Origin: an uncultured Bacteroides sp. | Lineage (GTDB): Bacteria; Bacteroidota; Bacteroidia; Bacteroidales; Bacteroidaceae | DNA: 33,350 nt | NCBI GenBank assembly: GCA_900555635.1 | Contig: USLU01000055.1 | Coordinates: forward strand, 1 to 33,350 | Direction: 5' to 3' | Part shown: positions 1-9,425 of the stretch, piece by piece | How the letters are laid out: each line of letters opens with the position of its first letter | Numbering within the stretch: the stretch's first letter is position 1 | Made by a program: the position numbers and the translations under genes | The notes under the pieces: model-generated | What the model saw: only the letters and a program-made list of their open reading frames with translations | Database searches by the model: none | What the model was told of the DNA's origin: nothing

Positions 1-2061
1 TTCGCCGCCGCTCAGGAACCGGACGGATATCTCACTACCTGCGTCACTAATAAATGCACCCGTCTTTCGGGCTGGTGGGGAACACATCGCTGGGAGAAGA
101 TCAATAGTCACGAACTTTATAATAGCGGTCATTTGTATGAAGCAGCCGTTGCCCACTATCGTGCAACCGGTAAACGCACGCTACTCGATGTAGCCATCAA
201 GAACGCTGATCTGGTTTGCCAGGTATTTGGTCCGAACGAAGGTCAGAAACATGTACCCTCCGGACATCCCATCGCCGAAATGGCACTTGCTAAATTATAT
301 AAGGTAACAAACAACGAGAAATACCTGAAGATGGCTAAGTACTTCGTTGAAGAAACCGGTCGTGGAACCGACGGACATCGCCTCAATGAGTACAGTCAAG
401 ATCATAAACCTATTCTGCAACAAGATGAAATAGTAGGGCATGCCGTACGTGCCGGATACCTCTTCTCCGGTGTAGCCGATGTGGCTGCCTTGACTCACGA
501 TAGCGCCTACTTCAATGCCTTGAGCCGCATTTGGGAGAATATGGCAAGCAAAAAGCTTTATATAACCGGTGGTATCGGTTCTCGTCCGCAAGGCGAAGGC
601 TTCGGTCCGAATTATGAGTTGAACAACCACACCGCCTATTGCGAAACTTGTGCCGCCATTGCCAACGTATATTGGAATCACCGTATGTTCCTGGCTACAG
701 GTAACGCCAAGTATGCCGATGTACTGGAGCGTGCACTTTATAATGGAGTGATCTCCGGCGTATCGCTCAGTGGCGACAAGTTCTTCTACGACAATCCGCT
801 GGAGAGTATGGGGCAGCACGAACGCCAACATTGGTTCGGTTGTGCTTGCTGTCCGGGCAATGTAACCCGTTTCATGGCTTCTGTACCTTATTATATGTAC
901 GCCACACAGGGTAGCGACATCTACGTAAATCTTTATATTCAGAGCAAAGCCGATCTCAACACAGATACCAACAACATAGCTTTAGAGCAAACTACGGAAT
1001 ATCCTTGGGATGGAAAGATATCCATCTCTGTTACTCCTGAAAAAGAACAAGAGTTTGCTTTGCGCCTTCGTATTCCCGGCTGGGCACAGGATGCGCCTGT
1101 ACCTACAGACCTTTATTCTTATACCGATGAGGCAAACGCTTACACTATCTCAGTCAATGGAAAGAAAGTAAATGCCAAACAATACGACGGTTACGCCACT
1201 ATCTTCCGTGCATGGAAAGCCGGTGACGTTGTGGAAATCAACCTCCCGATGGATGTGCGTCGCATTAAGGCTAATGATAATGTTGAGGATGATCTTGGCA
1301 AACTTGCCATCGAACGCGGTCCCATCATGTTCTGCCTCGAAGGTAAAGACCAGGCTGATAGCACTGTGTTCAACAAATTCATCCCTGACGGCACACAAAT
1401 GCAAGCTACTTATGACGCCAATCTGCTGAATGGAGTAATGGTACTTACCGGTACTGCCCGTCAGATAGAGAAAAGTGGCAGCGTGAAAGATGTTCCTTTC
1501 CGTGCCATCCCTTATTCTACTTGGAATAACCGTGGCGCCGACCAGATGGCTGTGTGGATTCCCGCTTCTGCCGAGTATGCCCGTGCTACTCCCGAACCGA
1601 CTATTGCCAGCAAAGCACGTACCTTGATGATACAAGCTCCTATCCAAAAGGATGCTCCCGAATCTGCCTCTGTTGAAACCTGGGCATGGGGCGTGAACGA
1701 TCAATGGGAGCCGAAACGCTCGTCGGACATCTCCAAACCTTACCACTACTGGTGGCTGAAGAACGGTACGACGGAAACCCTTGCTTACGACTTCGACCAG
1801 CCCTATACCGTTTCCAATGTTCAAATCTACTGGCTTGACTTCGATCATTACGATGGAGACTTCCGTGTGCCAGAGAGCTGGAAGCTATACTATAAAGACG
1901 GCAAAACGTGGAAGGAAGTAGAAGCCCTTACCCCTTATACCGTGAAGAAGGACTGCTACAATAGCCTCGACTTCAAACCGGTAAAAACAACAGGATTGAA
2001 AATAGCCGCCCAGCTCCGGAAGGGAGTATCGGGAGGAGTAATTGAATGGAAAGTTAAGTAA
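1..2061 (+). CDS. GH127-type beta-L-arabinofuranosidase, 5' end outside the window
   Basis: The frame is open from base 1, so the gene starts upstream; a TTG at 133 is not the real start. The visible part is 686 residues. GH127 enzymes remove beta-L-arabinofuranose by a cysteine-glycosidase mechanism with a zinc-bound thiolate. The signature GHLYEAAVAHY lies near residue 44. Glu199 fits the acid/base; Glu215 and Cys217 (in YCETCA) and Cys283-Cys284 (in CACCPGN) fit the zinc ligands and nucleophile. The Glu-Glu-x-Cys spacing (16, then 2) matches HypBA1 as I recall it. The C-terminal ~90 residues look like a discoidin-type beta-sandwich, possibly glycan binding. The gene ends 34 bases before susC, so it is probably co-transcribed. 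It is visibly richer in G+C than susC. Any signal peptide is off the window. Confidence 0.9.
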   Translation, partial: FAAAQEPDGYLTTCVTNKCTRLSGWWGTHRWEKINSHELYNSGHLYEAAVAHYRATGKRTLLDVAIKNADLVCQVFGPNEGQKHVPSGHPIAEMALAKLYKVTNNEKYLKMAKYFVEETGRGTDGHRLNEYSQDHKPILQQDEIVGHAVRAGYLFSGVADVAALTHDSAYFNALSRIWENMASKKLYITGGIGSRPQGEGFGPNYELNNHTAYCETCAAIANVYWNHRMFLATGNAKYADVLERALYNGVISGVSLSGDKFFYDNPLESMGQHERQHWFGCACCPGNVTRFMASVPYYMYATQGSDIYVNLYIQSKADLNTDTNNIALEQTTEYPWDGKISISVTPEKEQEFALRLRIPGWAQDAPVPTDLYSYTDEANAYTISVNGKKVNAKQYDGYATIFRAWKAGDVVEINLPMDVRRIKANDNVEDDLGKLAIERGPIMFCLEGKDQADSTVFNKFIPDGTQMQATYDANLLNGVMVLTGTARQIEKSGSVKDVPFRAIPYSTWNNRGADQMAVWIPASAEYARATPEPTIASKARTLMIQAPIQKDAPESASVETWAWGVNDQWEPKRSSDISKPYHYWWLKNGTTETLAYDFDQPYTVSNVQIYWLDFDHYDGDFRVPESWKLYYKDGKTWKEVEALTPYTVKKDCYNSLDFKPVKTTGLKIAAQLRKGVSGGVIEWKVK

Positions 2062-2095
2062 ACATATATCAACCTTTAAAACAAAATGATGTAGT

Positions 2096-5000
2096 ATGAA
2101 AACACATGAAAATCGAGCCTTGGTAAGCAAAGCTTTGCTCAAGGCGACAGCTTGTCTTTTTCTTGCGGCAGGTATCGGTATTAGTCCGGTATTTGCAACT
2201 TCGGGAACGGCAGCTTCAATGACAACCGAGATTGTGCAGCAACAGACTGTTACAGTTACCGGTGTCGTAAAAGACAAGAGTGGTGAACCTATAATAGGTG
2301 CCAATATCTTGGAGAAAGGAACGACTAACGGCGTTATCACCAATATAGATGGTGAGTATACTTTGAAAGTCAAAGGAGCAAATTCTGTACTGGTTGTTTC
2401 TTATATCGGTTACAAAGCACAGGAAAAAACGGTCGGTGCTCAAAGAAAGATAGATGTAACTCTTCAGGACGATACTGAATTGTTGGATGAAGTTGTTGTT
2501 ATCGGTTATGGAACCCAAAAGAAGGGGGATGTAACAAGTGCGATCAGCAGCGTGAAGAAAGATGATTTTATTCAGGGAAAAGTAAGTGATGCAGCAGACT
2601 TGATTAAAGGTAAAGTAGCCGGTTTGGTTATCTCAAAAGGTAGTGGTGACCCAAACTCTGGATCAAGTATCCGTTTACGTGGTGTTATTACTCTGACTGG
2701 TAGTAATAGTCCGTTGGTGCTGGTCGATGGTATTCCCGGTGATATGAGTACAGTATCTCCCGAGAATATTGCATCGGTGGATGTTCTAAAAGATGCTTCT
2801 GCAGCTGCGATTTACGGTACACGTGGTGCCAATGGTGTGATTCTTATCACTACAGTGGACGGAAAACGTGAGCAGAAAACTTCTATCAATTATTCCGGTT
2901 ACTTGTCACTATCGCAATTTGGTAAAAAACATGAATTTATGGGTCCCGAAGAGATTCGTAAGGGTTATACAGACTTTACAGACGAAGGTTATGATACCGA
3001 TTGGTTGGATGCAATTACACGTACTAGTTTTTCTCATAATCATAATCTCAGCGTTCGTGGAGGTACACAGAAAACCACATATTCTGCAGATGTAACCTAT
3101 CGTGATGATCAAGGTGTGATTCTGAATACTTACAGCAAAGACCTTACACTGAACATGAACTTGACGCATTGGTTCTTGGACGATATGTTGAAAGTTAGTG
3201 TAAACCTGCTTAAGGGTGAACATACTAACAGTGCCAATAACGCTACCTATCAATATCGTCAGGCTATTATCCATAACCCTACCGAGCCTATCAAGGATGC
3301 AGATGGTAACTGGTATGAAAACTTTGGTCGTAGTGAGTATTCCAATCCGTTGGCTATGATTAATGAACGTATCGGTGATTATAAAACCGAATCGACTCGT
3401 ATGACAGGTACATTGACGTTCGAGCCTATCAAGGGGTGGCAAAATAACCTTCGGGTTTCACGCCGTACTTGGGGTGCTCATGATAAAGGCTATTATACCT
3501 CCGATCATCCGGATCAACGCAGTACCGGACATACTGGCTACGCATACCAATCGTATGCTTCCAGTTATACAAACGAATTGGAATTCACTTCAAACTATCA
3601 ATTGAATATTGATAAGCACCGTTTCGATGCTTTGGCTGGTTATAGTTACCAATACACACAAGCATCTGGTTTTAATGCTAATAATACAGACTTTCCAAAC
3701 GATTTCTTCCAATACAACAATCTAGGGTTAGGGGCTTATTTGAAGGATGGTAAAGCTGGTATGGGCAGTTACAAGAATGATAGTAAATTGATAGGCTTCT
3801 TTGGACGTGTTAGTTATGGATATGCCGATAAATATAATGTTCTTGTAAGTGTCCGTCGTGAAGGATCGTCTCGATTTGGTGCAAACAATAAGTGGGGAAC
3901 TTTCCCTTCTGTTTCATTGGGTTGGACAATCAGTAATGAAGAATTTATGAAAGATATTTCATGGCTGAATAACTTAAAATTACGTGCTGGTATGGGTACT
4001 ACGGGTGTTATTCCAAACAATAATTATCTTTCTTTGCTGAAATATAGTTTTGGTAGCGAATACTTCTATGATAAGGGAGAGTGGAAACCCGGCTTGGTAG
4101 CAACATCGAATCCTAATCCGGATTTGAAATGGGAGAAATCAACAGAATATAATATCGGTCTTGATTTCAGTACACTGAATGATCGTTTGGGAGGTTCAAT
4201 TGATGTATATCAGAAACATACCGCGGATATGTTATGGAATTATACAGTTCCAGTACCGCCCAACTTATATAATCAAACGTTGGCCAATGTAGGTAAAATG
4301 CGCAATACGGGTATTGAAATAGCGATCAATGCCGTTCCAGTGCGTACAAAAGACTTTGAGTGGAAGACAACATTGACTGCCTCACATAACAAGAATAAGT
4401 TGGTAAGTCTTTCGAATGATCTTTACGAAACAGCAAATTTCCGTATTACAGGTGGATTGGATGCTCCTATATCACAAGGTACACACTACATGGAAGTTGG
4501 AAAAGAATTAGGTCACTTCTATATGATTAAATCGGTAGGTGTTTCAGAACGTGGTGTATTCATGATTGAGAATCCTCAAACCGGTGAAATAGAAGAAATG
4601 AACGATGCTATGTTGGCTGACGAGAATTATCGTCAGGATATGGGAGTAGGATTGCCGCAACTTTTCGCTGGTTGGAGTAACCAGTTGCGTTATAAGAACT
4701 TCGACTTGTCTGCACAATTCACAGGCCAGTTCTTCTATAAGATACTTAATTCTCCACGTGCTTTCTACGAGAATAATGCAGTGTTCTTGAATAAACTCAA
4801 AAGTGTACTCGATGCTCCTTACGGTGGTGAATATACATTATCAAGAGCACAAAAGCAAGCAGTAGTAAGTTACTATTTGGAGGATGGTGATTTCGTTAAG
4901 TTGAGCAATCTTACTATTGGGTACACTTTACCGCTACATAATAACAAATATATGAAGAGTCTTCGTGTATATGTGTCGGGCAATAACTTGTTCTGTATAA

Positions 5001-5122
5001 CTGGTTATTCGGGCTTAGATCCGGAACTTGATATCAGCAATGTACAAGCTCCTGGTATTGAATACCGTGATACTTATCCTACCACTCGTTCGTTTACTTT
5101 TGGTGTTAACATTGGATTCTAA
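2096..5122 (+). CDS. SusC-like TonB-dependent outer-membrane transporter
   Basis: This 1008-residue protein should import oligosaccharides or glycopeptides across the outer membrane using TonB energy, with SusD as its lid. Residues 1-35 form a signal peptide ending near VFA. Residues ~50-135 form the carboxypeptidase-D-regulatory-like domain (VTGVVKDKSGEPIIGANI). The plug follows, with the SusC hallmark LDEVVVIGYGTQKKGDVTSAI near residue 137 and DVLKDASAAAIYGTRGANGVI near 225. The rest is beta-barrel, rich in aromatic and Asn residues, and ends in a phenylalanine (VNIGF), usual for outer-membrane proteins. The ATG at 2096 lies just before the signal peptide. SusD follows within 15 bases. Length is typical of the family and no frameshift is seen. 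Confidence 0.97.
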   Translation: MKTHENRALVSKALLKATACLFLAAGIGISPVFATSGTAASMTTEIVQQQTVTVTGVVKDKSGEPIIGANILEKGTTNGVITNIDGEYTLKVKGANSVLVVSYIGYKAQEKTVGAQRKIDVTLQDDTELLDEVVVIGYGTQKKGDVTSAISSVKKDDFIQGKVSDAADLIKGKVAGLVISKGSGDPNSGSSIRLRGVITLTGSNSPLVLVDGIPGDMSTVSPENIASVDVLKDASAAAIYGTRGANGVILITTVDGKREQKTSINYSGYLSLSQFGKKHEFMGPEEIRKGYTDFTDEGYDTDWLDAITRTSFSHNHNLSVRGGTQKTTYSADVTYRDDQGVILNTYSKDLTLNMNLTHWFLDDMLKVSVNLLKGEHTNSANNATYQYRQAIIHNPTEPIKDADGNWYENFGRSEYSNPLAMINERIGDYKTESTRMTGTLTFEPIKGWQNNLRVSRRTWGAHDKGYYTSDHPDQRSTGHTGYAYQSYASSYTNELEFTSNYQLNIDKHRFDALAGYSYQYTQASGFNANNTDFPNDFFQYNNLGLGAYLKDGKAGMGSYKNDSKLIGFFGRVSYGYADKYNVLVSVRREGSSRFGANNKWGTFPSVSLGWTISNEEFMKDISWLNNLKLRAGMGTTGVIPNNNYLSLLKYSFGSEYFYDKGEWKPGLVATSNPNPDLKWEKSTEYNIGLDFSTLNDRLGGSIDVYQKHTADMLWNYTVPVPPNLYNQTLANVGKMRNTGIEIAINAVPVRTKDFEWKTTLTASHNKNKLVSLSNDLYETANFRITGGLDAPISQGTHYMEVGKELGHFYMIKSVGVSERGVFMIENPQTGEIEEMNDAMLADENYRQDMGVGLPQLFAGWSNQLRYKNFDLSAQFTGQFFYKILNSPRAFYENNAVFLNKLKSVLDAPYGGEYTLSRAQKQAVVSYYLEDGDFVKLSNLTIGYTLPLHNNKYMKSLRVYVSGNNLFCITGYSGLDPELDISNVQAPGIEYRDTYPTTRSFTFGVNIGF

Positions 5123-5136
5123 AAATGATACTGAAT

Positions 5137-6807
5137 ATGAAAACAAAAATAAAAACATATGTTGGAACTGCACTTGTTGCATGTTCACTCTCATTCAATA
5201 GTTGTACTGACTTAAGTGAGAAGATCTATGATACCATGTCTCCCGACATTTATCAATTTACTCCCGAAGATGCACAGGCTTTGTTTATTCCTGTATATAA
5301 TAGTTTACGTGATGTCCTTTGGGGCTGGTATAGTTATTCCGATATTTCAGGACTTTCGGGCGACCTTTGGTGCATTCCGAACCGTATAGGTATTGGTTGG
5401 GGGGACCTTTATATCCCGCTACACAAACATGAATTTAATCCTCAGATATGGCATTTTGGCGCTTTCTGGACACGGGCTTATGCGGGTGTTACTGCTTGTA
5501 ATCGGTTATTAGCCGATCCCGCCGTACAATCGGTTGAAACTACCGTAGCGCAGCTTAGAGCATACCGTGCATTGTATTACTATATGTTGTTTGATGCATT
5601 CCGTAATATACCATTAGATACAGAGGCTAATCATGAAGCAGGATGGTTGCCAGAACAAGCTACTCCTCAGCAGACATGGGATTTTATTATCAGTGAACTC
5701 AATGACGTGAAAGGCAAGTGCGGAAATGAGAAGATCATGGGACGCATCAATAACTATAGTGTAAATATGCTGCTTGCCAATATGTACATAAACCACAATG
5801 CATGGTTTAATGATGACTCCGATAAGTCATGGTACGGCAAGTGTATTGATGAGTTGAATGAAATTATAGAGAGTGGTCTTTATTCTTTGGCACCTAGCTA
5901 TCTTGATAATTTCAAAGAAGATATCTCTGCTAATCCCGAAATTATCTTTGGAATACCTTATACAGAGAAATACGGGGGTGGTAATTACTATGCTAATATG
6001 TGGCTTGCTGTTATCAGTAAGAAGACTTATGGCTTCAATGGATGGGCAACAAGCGGTGCAAATGTATTGTCACAGTTCCTCGATTCGTATGATACTGCGG
6101 ATGGACGTTACAAAGATTGTTGGAATGTAGATACACCTCAATATGCAATGGATGGAACTCCTCTTATAGCAAATGGTGTACAAGTGGTTTACACGAAGGA
6201 AATTCGTAGTATCGACCAGCCGGGTTGCTACGAATACGAAGGTGGACGTTTAGTTAAATACGAAATCCTTCCGGGTGACTTCGGAACAAGCTATGACGAC
6301 GTACCTTTCTACCGTTATGCCGACGTATTGTTGAAGAAGGCAGAATGCTTGCTGAGATTGGGTGGATACAAAGGAGAGACCGAACAGGATGCTGCCGATT
6401 TGGTAACGCAAGTTCGTGCACGTAACTTCAAGTCCAATCCGGCAAAAGCTGTTCGTACAGTAGCTCAGCTTAAAGGTGGCAGTAACTATCCGTATGGACA
6501 TCGTGAAAATCGTAATGAAATGGGGAAAAATGATCCTGCTAAGATCTTTAATAAAATAGAAGGTGGTGCTGATATTGAATTGGGTGGTTTACTTGATGAA
6601 CGTGCTTGGGAATTTGTAGGAGAATATGTCCGCCGTCAGGATCTCATTCGTTTCAAAATGACGAATGGTCAGAATGTATACAATGGTAAATCATGGTTCT
6701 GCAAACCTCGTGTAGAAGATGTTTCAGATAATCATCTTAATATCTTCCCTATTCCAAAGGAAGCGATTGATGGTAATGTGAAATTGAAACAAAATCCTGG
6801 GTATTAA
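5137..6807 (+). CDS. SusD/RagB-family surface glycan-binding lipoprotein
   Basis: This is the partner of the upstream SusC; such proteins bind the ligand and act as a hinged lid on the transporter. The ATG at 5137 gives 556 residues beginning MKTKIKTYVGTALVACSL, a proper lipoprotein signal with the lipid-carrying Cys at residue 23 (FNSC). An ATG at 5125 in the same frame adds four residues and cannot be excluded. SusD features include an aromatic-rich N-terminal half, helical TPR-like segments (QLRAYRALYYYMLFDAFRNIP) and the C-terminal block DERAWEFVGEYVRRQDLIRFK, which matches the family pattern. The protein ends PIPKEAID...KQNPGY, typical of SusD. Spacing to susC (14 bases) indicates a shared transcript. 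Confidence 0.96.
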   Translation: MKTKIKTYVGTALVACSLSFNSCTDLSEKIYDTMSPDIYQFTPEDAQALFIPVYNSLRDVLWGWYSYSDISGLSGDLWCIPNRIGIGWGDLYIPLHKHEFNPQIWHFGAFWTRAYAGVTACNRLLADPAVQSVETTVAQLRAYRALYYYMLFDAFRNIPLDTEANHEAGWLPEQATPQQTWDFIISELNDVKGKCGNEKIMGRINNYSVNMLLANMYINHNAWFNDDSDKSWYGKCIDELNEIIESGLYSLAPSYLDNFKEDISANPEIIFGIPYTEKYGGGNYYANMWLAVISKKTYGFNGWATSGANVLSQFLDSYDTADGRYKDCWNVDTPQYAMDGTPLIANGVQVVYTKEIRSIDQPGCYEYEGGRLVKYEILPGDFGTSYDDVPFYRYADVLLKKAECLLRLGGYKGETEQDAADLVTQVRARNFKSNPAKAVRTVAQLKGGSNYPYGHRENRNEMGKNDPAKIFNKIEGGADIELGGLLDERAWEFVGEYVRRQDLIRFKMTNGQNVYNGKSWFCKPRVEDVSDNHLNIFPIPKEAIDGNVKLKQNPGY

Positions 6808-6825
6808 CAGCTAAATATGTAAACA

Positions 6826-7812
6826 ATGAAAAAGAATATACTTTATGTACTAATAGGAGGATTACTCCTCTCTTTGGCAGCATGCAGCGAAAATTGGGAG
6901 GATGCCACAGGCAAGCATGCGTATGGTGAGAACGAAAATCCTTATTTGCGGTCTGATGCCGAAGCAACAATAACGAAAAAAATACAATTTGGTGCCGGTC
7001 AGACACATACTATTTATTTATCTAACTATGCCGAACTGTTTAAAACGAAACTAGGCATGACTTTGGATGAGGCTATTGCCGGAATGTCAAGTGGCAAGGT
7101 CGTATTTCATGGCATAAATGCCGCTCGTAATGCTTGGGATAAGACAGCTCCGAACAAGGGAACAACCGGATGGTATTTTGATGTGATGGGCAATATCTCC
7201 AGTCAAGCCAATGCCAATTTTACCGTAGAGTTGAATACTTCGGATAAAACAATAGTGGTAAGTGCATTGGAAAGTGTTATGGTAGGTTCGGCTGTAAGTA
7301 TCAATGTCGGATTTGCAATTAATGGAACTGATTTTGATCAATATGTACGTATTCTCAGTGAGATTGCAATTGTAGACGTTCCGGTTGAAGTGTCTATTAA
7401 TATTCCGGATGGCGAATATTCGGCAGCCTCCATTGAATTTAATGATTATGCTGACGAGATACAGGAACGTTTCGGAATGACAGTAGCAGAATTCTGTGAA
7501 GGGCTTGATGGTGATGGAAAAGGTGATATACATATGTATTCTGTTAATATTGAATCCTTGAAATGGGATGAAGAAAGTTCATATACAGCAAATGCTCCAG
7601 GCTATTGGATGAAGAAAGACGGTACAGTTACCAATTGGGGAGTATCAGGATATGCTCTTTTCGCAGAGTGTAGTATAAGTGATGAAGCTTTGAACATTGG
7701 TCGTTCGGCTGCACCGATTGCGGGTGACAAATATACTATCAGCATTGGCTTCCGTGATAAAACAAATAAGGCAAATCTGCTGCGCTTTGTAATTAATATC
7801 ACGATGGAGTAA
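6826..7812 (+). CDS. DUF4859-type lipoprotein in the SusE/SGBP position
   Basis: The protein has 328 residues and a lipoprotein signal with Cys20 (LSLAAC). After it come two related modules, about residues 50-185 and 190-328. Both contain Tyr-Ala, then FGMT/LGMT followed by an acidic helix, then an asparagine/tryptophan stretch and GYWM or GWYF. This pattern recalls DUF4859, which is common directly after SusD in Bacteroides PULs; the family name is from memory. Position and anchoring suggest a surface glycan-binding protein working with SusC/D, but binding is inferred. It starts 18 bases after the susD stop and has no catalytic motif I can see. The two modules look like an internal duplication. 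Confidence 0.75.
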   Translation: MKKNILYVLIGGLLLSLAACSENWEDATGKHAYGENENPYLRSDAEATITKKIQFGAGQTHTIYLSNYAELFKTKLGMTLDEAIAGMSSGKVVFHGINAARNAWDKTAPNKGTTGWYFDVMGNISSQANANFTVELNTSDKTIVVSALESVMVGSAVSINVGFAINGTDFDQYVRILSEIAIVDVPVEVSINIPDGEYSAASIEFNDYADEIQERFGMTVAEFCEGLDGDGKGDIHMYSVNIESLKWDEESSYTANAPGYWMKKDGTVTNWGVSGYALFAECSISDEALNIGRSAAPIAGDKYTISIGFRDKTNKANLLRFVINITME

Positions 7813-7925
7813 ATATAGTTTAAAGGAACGTCGTTTTTGTCGTTCGATATGAGGTGGGGATTTCTATTTTGCTAGGTGGGGATCCCCATTCTTTATTCGT
7901 AAGGCATTACATAATAAATATTTTC

Positions 7926-9407
7926 ATGAATAGAAGAAGTCGTTATTGTAGAATAATGGGAATAATACTGTTTTTTGCTTTGGCTCTCTTGAGCTGTAAG
8001 GATGACTCGACCGCTGTTAAATTACCTGGTGTACTAGAGCCATCGGATATTCCCGATTATGAAAAGTATTACAAGCCGTTAGAGTTTGCATCAATGGACA
8101 TGTTTTCGAAGGATGCGAAGTGGTCATTCTATCGACACAAGCAGAGTGAGCATTTTATTGTTTTCTGGGAACCGGGATTTGGAAAGGATCCCAATGCTGC
8201 AAGTGTACCAGAGGCGATGAAGGTCAATATCGATGATTTATTGGCAAAAGCAGAGCAATTTTATCAGACGAATATCAATACATTGAAGTTTGCTGAGACG
8301 GGAAAAGGGAAATCTAACTTAGATAGGTATAAGATGCAAATCTATCTGCTTTATCAAGAAGAGTGGTTGGCTACAGGTGCAGGTTATGATGATATAATTG
8401 GTGCTTTGTGGGTAAATCCGAGTACTTGTAAACCGGTAGGATCGACGATTGCACATGAAATTGGGCATAGCTTTCAATATCAGGTGTATTGTGATAAATT
8501 GTTGAATGGAGCTGCTAATGATTTTCATCAAGGTTTCCGTTATGGGTATGGGGTGAATGGTGAGGGTGGTAATGGCTTTTGGGAGCAATGTGCACAATGG
8601 CAATCTTTGCAAGACTATCCAAGTGAACTTTTCGGATATCATGTGGATGTTTGGAAGGCTAACTATCACCGTCACTTCAACCATGAATGGATGCGCTATG
8701 CCAGTTACTGGTTGCCTTATTACTGGATGCAGAAACATGGGGCTGATGTGGTGGGAGAGGTATGGAAGCAATCCAAATATCCGGAAGATCCGCTTATGAC
8801 TTATCAACGTTTGTATTGCAATGGCAAACAGGAGACTCTTTATGCGGAGTTATACGATTATGCTACACGTATGGTTACCTATGATATTGATATAGTACGC
8901 AAAAATGTTACTGCAAGTGCAAGGAACTATTCAACCAATTTATATTCAAATAATGGCTATTATCAGGTTGGTTATTCTAGTTGTCCGGGAAATACAGGAT
9001 TTAATATAATCTCTTTGGATGCTCCTGCAGCTGGCAGTACTGTTAAGGCGGATTTTGTAGGATTGGATGCAGGTAGTGCTTTGACCTCCGAGGACCCTGG
9101 CACAATTATCGATGGAAATGGAAAAGAGGTAGGTATTGCTACTAATTATAATACTAGCAGTGTAGCTACCGGATGGAGATATGGATTTGTGGCAGTTGCT
9201 AATGGAGTAGCTCAATATGCTCCGATGAATAAGGATAAGGAGGGGATAGTTTCTTATACAATTCCCACGGGAACGAGTAAACTATATTTTGTTGTAATGG
9301 GTGCTCCAGAACAATATGTGTCTCATCCTTGGAATGATAACGAAAAAGATGATATTCAATGTCCTTATAAAGTGAAGTTTGAAGGAACTGATCTGGCAAG
9401 TTATTGA
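7926..9407 (+). CDS. HExxH zinc-peptidase-like lipoprotein (paralogue 1)
   Basis: Using the ATG at 7926 gives 493 residues with a lipoprotein signal (LFFALALLSC). An upstream GTG at 7854 in the same frame would add 24 residues that do not look like a signal, so it is rejected. IAHEIGHSFQYQ gives His177, Glu178 and His181, the classic zinc-peptidase motif, and Glu220 in GFWEQCAQW is a plausible third ligand as in gluzincins. A C-terminal module near residues 330-490 is probably beta-sandwich. It resembles a family I remember as DUF6055, but I am unsure of that name. Activity on a peptide is inferred; it could instead be a binding protein. About 110 bases separate it from the previous gene, the largest gap inside the PUL before the regulator. 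Confidence 0.72.
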   Translation: MNRRSRYCRIMGIILFFALALLSCKDDSTAVKLPGVLEPSDIPDYEKYYKPLEFASMDMFSKDAKWSFYRHKQSEHFIVFWEPGFGKDPNAASVPEAMKVNIDDLLAKAEQFYQTNINTLKFAETGKGKSNLDRYKMQIYLLYQEEWLATGAGYDDIIGALWVNPSTCKPVGSTIAHEIGHSFQYQVYCDKLLNGAANDFHQGFRYGYGVNGEGGNGFWEQCAQWQSLQDYPSELFGYHVDVWKANYHRHFNHEWMRYASYWLPYYWMQKHGADVVGEVWKQSKYPEDPLMTYQRLYCNGKQETLYAELYDYATRMVTYDIDIVRKNVTASARNYSTNLYSNNGYYQVGYSSCPGNTGFNIISLDAPAAGSTVKADFVGLDAGSALTSEDPGTIIDGNGKEVGIATNYNTSSVATGWRYGFVAVANGVAQYAPMNKDKEGIVSYTIPTGTSKLYFVVMGAPEQYVSHPWNDNEKDDIQCPYKVKFEGTDLASY

Positions 9408-9425
9408 TTAAATGTATAATATAAA

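Noticed and set aside
133..135. TTG as the start of the first gene
   Set aside because: The same frame is open back to base 1 and codes conserved GH127 sequence before it, so the gene is cut by the window edge.
1150..1848. Long - strand frame inside the GH127 gene
   Set aside because: It is a shadow of the conserved coding frame and has no recognisable motif.
7854..7925. GTG start 24 residues upstream of the first HExxH protein
   Set aside because: The extra residues do not form a signal peptide, while the ATG at 7926 gives a standard lipoprotein signal.
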